Assembly (NCBI GenBank): GCA_937928455.1
Contig: CALFUG010000303.1
Location: 1-26,428 of the forward strand
DNA length: 26,428 nt
Direction: 5' to 3'
Origin: an uncultured Clostridia bacterium
GTDB taxonomy: Bacteria > Bacillota > Clostridia > Peptostreptococcales > Anaerovoracaceae
The notes beneath the pieces were generated by a model. It did no database searches, had not been told where the DNA came from, and saw nothing but the letters and a program-made list of their open reading frames with translations. Of this stretch, positions 21,512-26,428 are shown piece by piece; positions within the stretch are counted from its first letter, which is position 1, and the number at the start of each line of letters is the position of its first letter. The position numbers and the translations under genes were made by a program.

Positions 21512-23116
21512 ATGGCAAAAAAATCCTTTTTTCAAGGTGCGATAATTTTAGCGATTGCGGGCATCATCATCAAGGTGTTGGGCGCTTTTTTCCGGATTCC
21601 GCTGGCAAACATGATTGGAACCCAGGGGATGGCTTATTATCAAGCCGCCTATCCTGTATACGTATTTTTTATGATGTTGGCGACGGCGGGAATTCCGGTG
21701 GCAATCTCCAGAATGGTATCTGAAAGGATGGCAATGGACAATCATCATGGTGCCCATAAAGTGTTTCGGGTTTCTCTGGTGTTGTTACTTACCATCGGCC
21801 TTGTCTCGTCTTCTGTTTGTTTTTTTGGAGCAGGACTCATTGTAAAATGGATCAATATGGAGGGGGCCTATATCGCCATGCGCTCCATTGCGCCGGCATT
21901 ACTGTTTGTTTCGGTAATGGCGGCTTTTCGCGGATACTTCCAGGGAATGCAAAACATGAAGCCAACGGCTACTTCCCAAGTGATTGAGCAGCTCTTTCGG
22001 GTGAGTGTTGGTCTGTCCTTGGCCTATGTTCTCATCAAAACCGGCACCATGGAAGCGGCGGGTGGTGCAGCTTTTGGGGCCACCATCGGGGGCATTGCCG
22101 GACTCACTGCTGTGGCCATGATTTATGGGATCAAGAAAAAGGGTTTCAGAGAAGACATTCTCCGAACTTCTCATATGGAAGAAGAAAAAGGACCTGTGAT
22201 ATTATCAAAAATATTTGTGATAGCCGTGCCCATTACCATTGGTGCTGCCATCATGCCTATTATGAATTTCATCGACGTGGCCATCATCATGCGAAGATTG
22301 GAAACAGCAGGCTACGTATTATCTCAGGCGGAAGATTTATATGGTCAGCTTTCTGGTTTCGCAGGCCCCTTAATCAATTTTCCTCAGGTGTTGACCCAAG
22401 CGGTTGCCATGAGTTTAGTCCCCACTGTGGCCATGGGATGGAAGCAGAGAGACATGGAATTTTTACACAGCAACATTCAACTTGGGCTCCGAACTGCTAT
22501 GCTGGCAGGCTTTCCTTGTGCCGTCGGGTTATTCGTACTGGCCCAGCCCATTATGACCTTGCTATATCCTTTCCAGCGAGAGAGTGCTTTGGCTGCCGCT
22601 CCTATTTTAATGATTATGGCGGTGGGTGTTATATTTCTATCTACTGTCCAAACCTTGACCGGTGTGCTACAGGGTGTGGGGAAACAGTTGATTCCGGTTC
22701 GTAATCTGGCCATTGGAGCTGTGGTGAAAATAGGAATTACTTGGTGGCTGGTAGGGATTTATGCAGTCAACGTGAAGGGTGCGGCCATTGGAACCGTGTG
22801 TGCCTATTTGGTAGCGGCAGTGTTAAATCTTTTGGCCATACATAAACACACCGGAACCACCTTTGATTTATCTTTAACTTTTTTGAAACCGGGAATTTCG
22901 GCTTTGATTATGGGTGGGGCGGCCTATGGTGGCTACCAGATACTTTATGGAGCACTGGGTTCCAATGCCATTGCCGTGGCTTTGGCCATCGGGGGATCTG
23001 CGCTACTTTACGGTGCACTACTATTTGCCACCAAAGCGGTTACCAGAGAAGAACTGGCGAAAATGCCGAAGGGCACCAAAATCTTGAAATTAGTGGATGC
23101 TTTCCGAAGAAAGTGA
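21512..23116 (+). CDS. MOP-superfamily flippase, SpoVB/YabM/YtgP-like
   Basis: A 534-residue membrane protein with about 14 hydrophobic segments, of the polysaccharide-transport branch that includes SpoVB, YabM and the lipid II flippase YtgP (MurJ) of B. subtilis. The N-terminus, AFFRIPLANMIGTQGMAYYQ and AGIPVAISRMVSE, is typical of this group. It would flip a lipid-linked sugar (lipid II or a spore-cortex or capsule precursor) across the membrane. Position between mfd and mazG matches yabM, so orthology with YabM is likely; sequence alone does not separate it from YtgP. Start ATG at 21512 has only a weak site (TGGAG). The mazG gene follows after 12 bases. Confidence 0.88.
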   Translation: MAKKSFFQGAIILAIAGIIIKVLGAFFRIPLANMIGTQGMAYYQAAYPVYVFFMMLATAGIPVAISRMVSERMAMDNHHGAHKVFRVSLVLLLTIGLVSSSVCFFGAGLIVKWINMEGAYIAMRSIAPALLFVSVMAAFRGYFQGMQNMKPTATSQVIEQLFRVSVGLSLAYVLIKTGTMEAAGGAAFGATIGGIAGLTAVAMIYGIKKKGFREDILRTSHMEEEKGPVILSKIFVIAVPITIGAAIMPIMNFIDVAIIMRRLETAGYVLSQAEDLYGQLSGFAGPLINFPQVLTQAVAMSLVPTVAMGWKQRDMEFLHSNIQLGLRTAMLAGFPCAVGLFVLAQPIMTLLYPFQRESALAAAPILMIMAVGVIFLSTVQTLTGVLQGVGKQLIPVRNLAIGAVVKIGITWWLVGIYAVNVKGAAIGTVCAYLVAAVLNLLAIHKHTGTTFDLSLTFLKPGISALIMGGAAYGGYQILYGALGSNAIAVALAIGGSALLYGALLFATKAVTREELAKMPKGTKILKLVDAFRRK

Positions 23117-23128
23117 GGAAGAGCTGGC

Positions 23129-23965
23129 ATGAACCAACAAACAGCAAAATGGGACCTATTCAAACTGGAGCAAGAAGCAACCACTTCCCAAGAGGCATTG
23201 GGGCGACTCATTTCCATTGTTAAAATTCTTCGGGAAGAATGCCCTTGGGATCGAGAACAAACCCACGAAAGCCTCCGAAGCTGCCTTTTGGAAGAAGCTT
23301 ATGAGGTGGTGGATGCTATCAATCATAAGGATGACGACAATTTGGAAGAAGAGTTGGGAGATGTATTACTCCAGGTAGTACTTCACGGAATTCTGGGAGA
23401 AGAAAGAAATAAATTCGATTTTACAACAATCGCGAATTTAGAATGTGAGAAAATGATTCGCCGCCATCCCCATGTTTTTTTGAAAGAAAAAGTTGATTCT
23501 ATTGACAAAGCCCTTGAAAAATGGGAGAATGTCAAGAGAAAAGAACGGGAAGACACCACGCATACTCATCGACTTCAGGCAGTTCCCAGCGCCTTGCCTG
23601 CATTGATTCGTAGTTACAAACTACAAGCAAGAGCTGCGGAAGCCGGGTTTGATTGGGCGGAGGTGTCGGGTGCTTTTCAGAAGCTAGAAGAGGAATTGTC
23701 AGAGTTGAGAGAGGCAACCGAAGGAAAAGACCCTGGCCATATGGCTGAGGAGTTGGGAGACTTGATTTTTTCCGCGGTGAATGTGGCTCGTTTCCTGGGT
23801 GTGAACCCGGAAGAAGCTTTGAACGCCACTTCAGAAAAGTTCGTAAGGCGTTTTTCCGAGGTGGAGCAAGGGGCCAAGGCCATTGGAAAGAGACTGGAAG
23901 ATATGTCTCTGGAAGAGATGGATGTGCTTTGGGAGCAGGCGAAGAATTCGGGAAACATCAAGTAA
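23129..23965 (+). CDS. mazG: Nucleoside triphosphate pyrophosphohydrolase MazG
   Basis: Hydrolyses (d)NTPs to NMP and pyrophosphate, cleaning aberrant nucleotides. The 278-residue protein has two tandem MazG modules: the first with CPWDREQTHESL, LLEEAYEVVDAI and EEELGDVLLQVV (residues 35-95), the second with KLEEELSELREA and MAEELGDLIFSAVN (about 190-225), both holding the EExxE...ExxD metal motif. This is the two-module form of E. coli MazG (263 residues). The B. subtilis gene at this position, yabN (489 residues), carries an extra N-terminal tetrapyrrole-methylase-like domain that is missing here. The site AGGAAGAG precedes the ATG. The hup gene starts 41 bases downstream. Confidence 0.94.
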   Translation: MNQQTAKWDLFKLEQEATTSQEALGRLISIVKILREECPWDREQTHESLRSCLLEEAYEVVDAINHKDDDNLEEELGDVLLQVVLHGILGEERNKFDFTTIANLECEKMIRRHPHVFLKEKVDSIDKALEKWENVKRKEREDTTHTHRLQAVPSALPALIRSYKLQARAAEAGFDWAEVSGAFQKLEEELSELREATEGKDPGHMAEELGDLIFSAVNVARFLGVNPEEALNATSEKFVRRFSEVEQGAKAIGKRLEDMSLEEMDVLWEQAKNSGNIK

Positions 23966-24006
23966 ATCCACAGTGTCATCGGAATCATGAAGGAGGAATT
24001 GTACAC

Positions 24007-24285
24007 ATGAATAAGGCAGAATTAGTAGCTGCAGTTGCAGACAAGACGGGTTTTACCAAGAAAGACGCAGAAGTTGCCGTTAATGCATTTATCGATGTTG
24101 TTGAAACGGCATTGGTCAAAGGTGAAAAAGTACAGCTTATCGGTTTTGGAACCTTTGAAACAAGAGCCAGAAAAGCAAGACAGGGAAGAAACCCAAGGAA
24201 GCCTGGCGAAGTCATTAAGATCGCTGCATCCAAGGCACCTGTTTTCAAAGCAGGAAAAGCTTTGAAGGATGCTGTGAATAAATAA
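24007..24285 (+). CDS. hup: DNA-binding protein HU
   Basis: A 92-residue histone-like protein that bends and compacts DNA as a dimer, the same length as B. subtilis HBsu. It has the full pattern: MNKAELVAAVADKTGFTKKD at the N-terminus, LIGFGTFETRARKAR leading into the arm, and GRNPRKPGEVIKI with the Pro that intercalates at the arm tip. The ATG at 24007 follows AAGGAGG with a 9-base spacer; the frame is open upstream to 23929 but that part lies in mazG. A terminator follows 18 bases after the stop. The placement between mazG and rqcP is common in clostridia. Confidence 0.97.
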   Translation: MNKAELVAAVADKTGFTKKDAEVAVNAFIDVVETALVKGEKVQLIGFGTFETRARKARQGRNPRKPGEVIKIAASKAPVFKAGKALKDAVNK

Positions 24286-24302
24286 GTTGGATCAATGAAG
24301 TG

Positions 24303-24331
24303 GAGGGCGGCTTGGTCCGCTCTCTTTTTTT
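24303..24331 (+). terminator. Rho-independent terminator after hup
   Basis: GAGGGCGG (24303-24310) pairs with CCGCTCTC (24317-24324) through 8 base pairs including one G-U, around a 6-base loop, followed by seven T (24325-24331). No clear promoter was found between it and rqcP. Confidence 0.88.
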
Positions 24332-24363
24332 ACTTTTATTCCGGGTGGTGGGGGAGCTGGGAG

Positions 24364-24606
24364 ATGCGTATCGATAAGTTTTTAAAAAACTCAAGATTGA
24401 TTAAACGACGAACCATTGCCAAGGAGGCTTGTGACACCGGAAAGGTGGAAATCAATGGGAAGGCTGCAAAAGCAGGTAGCGAAGTGAAAGAAGGGGATGT
24501 GGTTACGCTACTGTTGGGAAGGGGAACCTTGCGTGTTAGGGTGTGTTGTTTGACGGAATCCTCTCGAAAAGAGGATGCCGTAGGGATGTATGAGATTATT
24601 GAATAG
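24364..24606 (+). CDS. rqcP: S4-domain RNA-binding protein RqcP (YabO/RlbA)
   Basis: An 80-residue S4-fold protein. In B. subtilis the orthologue acts in ribosome-associated quality control: it binds the 50S-peptidyl-tRNA complex with RqcH and stabilises P-site tRNA during alanine tailing. The S4 pattern MRIDKFLKNSRLIKRRTIAKE, then GKVEINGKAAKAGSEVKEGDVV, covers nearly the whole protein. The start is the ATG at 24364 after a GGGGGAG site; the open frame extends upstream to 24295, but that part crosses the hup terminator. Linkage to mazG and hup matches the conserved yabN-yabO order. Confidence 0.93.
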   Translation: MRIDKFLKNSRLIKRRTIAKEACDTGKVEINGKAAKAGSEVKEGDVVTLLLGRGTLRVRVCCLTESSRKEDAVGMYEIIE

Positions 24607-24629
24607 TAGGTATGGAAGGGGACCTGGCC

Positions 24630-25148
24630 ATGAAAAAGCATTCTAAGGTTACACAACTGGTAGTCATATCTTTTATGATTGGGCTGGAAGTGATTCTGAC
24701 CAGAATTTTTGCGTTGTTTGTACCCACTTCGTTTCGTATTTCTCTGGGGTTCCTGCCGGTGTCTATGACAGCCATACTTTATGGCCCCATATGGGCAGGA
24801 GTGGCCTATGCCATGGGAGATCTCATAGGGATGCTACTGTTTCCCATGGGTCCATATTTTCCGGGGTTTACTCTCACTGCTTTTCTGACAGGCCTGACCT
24901 TTGGTTTGGTTCTGCACAAGAAAGAGGTTACCATAAAAAGGACATTGATGGCATCCCTCATTGTGGTGGTGTTCTGGAATTTGATTCTTGACACCTACTG
25001 GATTTACCTGCTATATGATCAAGCCTTCATCGCTATGTTGCCCATGCGTTTTGTGAAGGGTGTTATTACCGTTGCCATGCATATCACGCTAATCCCTCTT
25101 ACATGGAACAAATATCTCTCAAAACTGGAATTTTTGAAACAGTCATGA
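24630..25148 (+). CDS. ECF transporter S component, folate family (FolT-like)
   Basis: A 172-residue membrane protein with about six hydrophobic segments, the size of an ECF substrate-binding S subunit. Family features are FRISLGFLPVSMTAILYGPIWAG, AMGDLIGMLLFPMGPYFPGFT and the end motif DTYWIYLLYD...LPMRFVKG, which match folate-type S components. It would bind the vitamin and dock to a shared EcfT-EcfA-EcfA' energising module encoded elsewhere. The start is the ATG at 24630 with AAGGGG 9 bases upstream, rather than the ATG at 24612. Its stop codon overlaps the start of the MFS gene (ATGA). The vitamin specificity is inferred from family resemblance only. Confidence 0.85.
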   Translation: MKKHSKVTQLVVISFMIGLEVILTRIFALFVPTSFRISLGFLPVSMTAILYGPIWAGVAYAMGDLIGMLLFPMGPYFPGFTLTAFLTGLTFGLVLHKKEVTIKRTLMASLIVVVFWNLILDTYWIYLLYDQAFIAMLPMRFVKGVITVAMHITLIPLTWNKYLSKLEFLKQS

Positions 25149-26314
25149 AAAATGCGTATTACTACTATGTTGCCTTAAACCTGTCTTCCTATGCGGCCAT
25201 CGGTATGCTTCTGCCACTGTTAGGCCAGTATCTGGATTTCTTGGAGTTCTCCGGAAAACAAATCGGAACCATAACTTCCGTGGCCACCGCAACGGCCATT
25301 TTTGCCACTACCTTTTGGGGAGAAAAGTATGCCAACAGCTTCCGAAAAAAGAATGTGGTCATTTTTTTGTGTGTATTATCCGCCATAGTGGGGGTGGGGT
25401 TGTTGGCAGTCTCCTCCTACTGGGCTTTCTTGATAGGGTTTATGGTACTATATTTTTTCCAATCCCCAGTGATGGGTTTAAATGATGCCATGACCATTGA
25501 ATCGGGACAACCCTTTAGTGCCATCCGAAAATGGGGTTGTATCGGATTCGCATTGGCCACCTTTTTTGCCGGGCGCCTGGCTGGTGAGGTAGGAATATTT
25601 GTAATATTTCCCCTGTATGCTATGGCATTTTTGCTCACAGCTGTTGCCATTGTTTTTATTCTTAGAATGGAAAAATCAAACAGGGATGTTCAGCAAAAAT
25701 GGAAGAATCCCCCAACAGAATACAAGGATAAAAAACAGCGGATTGGTTACAAAGAAATTCTCGGGAATAAAAAGTTGATGGCTCTGATTGCCAGTTCCTT
25801 TTTCCTGTTGGGGACCAATGTGGCCAATAATACTTATTTCAGCTTTCTCTATATGGAAGGCGGCGGCACCCTGGCTGGTGTGGGTACTGTATTCCTTCTG
25901 ATGGTGGGGAGTGAAACCGTATTCATGGCTTTATCCAACCGAATTTCCGCAAAAATAGGTTTGGAACGAGCCATTCTGATAGCTATGGTAATTTCTGTTT
26001 TGAGATTTGGATGGTATAGTACCGGCCCCGCTTATACGTGGTTGTTGGCATTTTTCTTTTTGCAGGGAGCGGTAAACGGTATTCTTTTAGTGGAATTCAT
26101 ACGCTACATACACCAGACGGTGGAGCCGTCTCAATTGGGTCTGGGTATATCTTTGTATTATGCCATCTCCAATAACCTGTCCACCATCTTCTGTCAGTTT
26201 ATCGGGGGCCTGGCCTTGGATTCTGGAGGCGGGCCCGGCGTGTATCTATTTTTTGCATGCTATAACATTATCGGGGTCGTTCTGTATTTGATTTTTGGTC
26301 TATATAAAAGGTAA
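25145..26314 (+). CDS. Major facilitator superfamily transporter (PPP/nucleoside-symporter-like)
   Basis: A 389-residue protein with about 12 hydrophobic segments in two sets of six and a charged central loop (KSNRDVQQKWKNPPTEYKDK, near residues 192-211). The N-terminus NAYYYYVALNLSSYAAIGMLLPLLGQYL and the FWGEKYANSF turn resemble the MFS_1-like group near the phenylpropionate and nucleoside:H+ symporters, but the substrate is not recognisable. The ATG at 25145 overlaps the FolT-like stop codon (ATGA), implying translational coupling; an earlier in-frame ATG at 25103 is inside the previous gene. No good terminator was seen after the stop codon. Confidence 0.85.
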   Translation: MKNAYYYYVALNLSSYAAIGMLLPLLGQYLDFLEFSGKQIGTITSVATATAIFATTFWGEKYANSFRKKNVVIFLCVLSAIVGVGLLAVSSYWAFLIGFMVLYFFQSPVMGLNDAMTIESGQPFSAIRKWGCIGFALATFFAGRLAGEVGIFVIFPLYAMAFLLTAVAIVFILRMEKSNRDVQQKWKNPPTEYKDKKQRIGYKEILGNKKLMALIASSFFLLGTNVANNTYFSFLYMEGGGTLAGVGTVFLLMVGSETVFMALSNRISAKIGLERAILIAMVISVLRFGWYSTGPAYTWLLAFFFLQGAVNGILLVEFIRYIHQTVEPSQLGLGISLYYAISNNLSTIFCQFIGGLALDSGGGPGVYLFFACYNIIGVVLYLIFGLYKR

Positions 26315-26357
26315 GAAAAAAACAGGCCAAAAACATGGAAAAACATGAAAATGTATG

Positions 26358-26386
26358 TTGACAAAGAAGACCCCAGATAGTATTAT
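26358..26386 (+). promoter_or_regulatory. Strong sigma-A promoter with GC-rich leader at the window end
   Basis: TTGACA (26358-26363), an exact 17-base spacer and TATTAT (26381-26386). The sequence after the expected start (about 26393) is unusually GC-rich, with a CCGCC (26395-26399)/GGCGG (26411-26415) dyad, unlike the protein-gene leaders in this window. A stable RNA or rRNA operon leader is possible but the transcribed gene is outside the window. Confidence 0.7.
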
Positions 26387-26428
26387 ATAACTTGCCGCCA
26401 CGGGAGACCGGGCGGAAACAGGGGCGTC

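Noticed and set aside
26315..26357. Terminator after the MFS gene
   Set aside because: Only short ACAT/ATGT complementarity and A-rich sequence are present; no GC-rich stem followed by T.

Overview
The window looks like part of a chromosome of a low-to-moderate GC Firmicute, most likely a member of the Clostridia. The evidence is strong AGGAGG-type ribosome binding sites, TTGACA/TATAAT promoters, lipoprotein signal peptides, and above all a gene block syntenic with the Bacillus/Clostridium purR-spoVG-glmU-prs-pth-mfd-yabM-yabN-(hup)-yabO locus. Genus and species cannot be read from the sequence. No CRISPR array, rRNA or tRNA gene, transposase or prophage gene was seen. Nearly all the DNA is coding and no gene-free stretch exceeds 300 bases.

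Left part (1-8.3 kb) is accessory. A TusA-like sulfurtransferase (cut by the window edge) and dTDP-glucose 4,6-dehydratase (rfbB) run leftward. Diverging from them is a tightly packed rightward unit: a WecE-like sugar aminotransferase, a GT2 glycosyltransferase, an ATP-grasp ligase, and an SsuA/TauA-type ABC importer (lipoprotein, permease, ATPase), with several start/stop overlaps. A large ArnT/PMT-type membrane glycosyltransferase converges on it and overlaps the ATPase gene. Together rfbB, aminotransferase, ATP-grasp, GT2 and GT39-type enzyme could make a (possibly N-acylated) 4-amino-4,6-dideoxy sugar, load it on a lipid carrier and transfer it to a surface acceptor, a layout that parallels the Arn pathway of Gram-negative bacteria.

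Middle part (8.4-11.6 kb): two adjacent lipoproteins, each with two rhodanese domains, closed by a strong terminator; then a membrane-anchored endonuclease/exonuclease/phosphatase-family protein.

Right part (11.6-26.4 kb) is mostly core housekeeping. spoVG and purR run leftward, each with its own promoter. From a divergent promoter run murC, a glmU reduced to its acetyltransferase domain, prs, pth and mfd. An MTA/SAH-deaminase-like amidohydrolase with its own promoter at the end of mfd is followed by a SpoVB/YabM-type flippase, mazG, hup (with terminator), rqcP, a folT-like ECF S-component and an MFS transporter. Compared with B. subtilis the block lacks yabJ, ctc, fin, spoVT, yabP, yabQ and divIC at their usual places. 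The window ends just after a strong promoter with a GC-rich leader that may drive a stable RNA operon outside the window.
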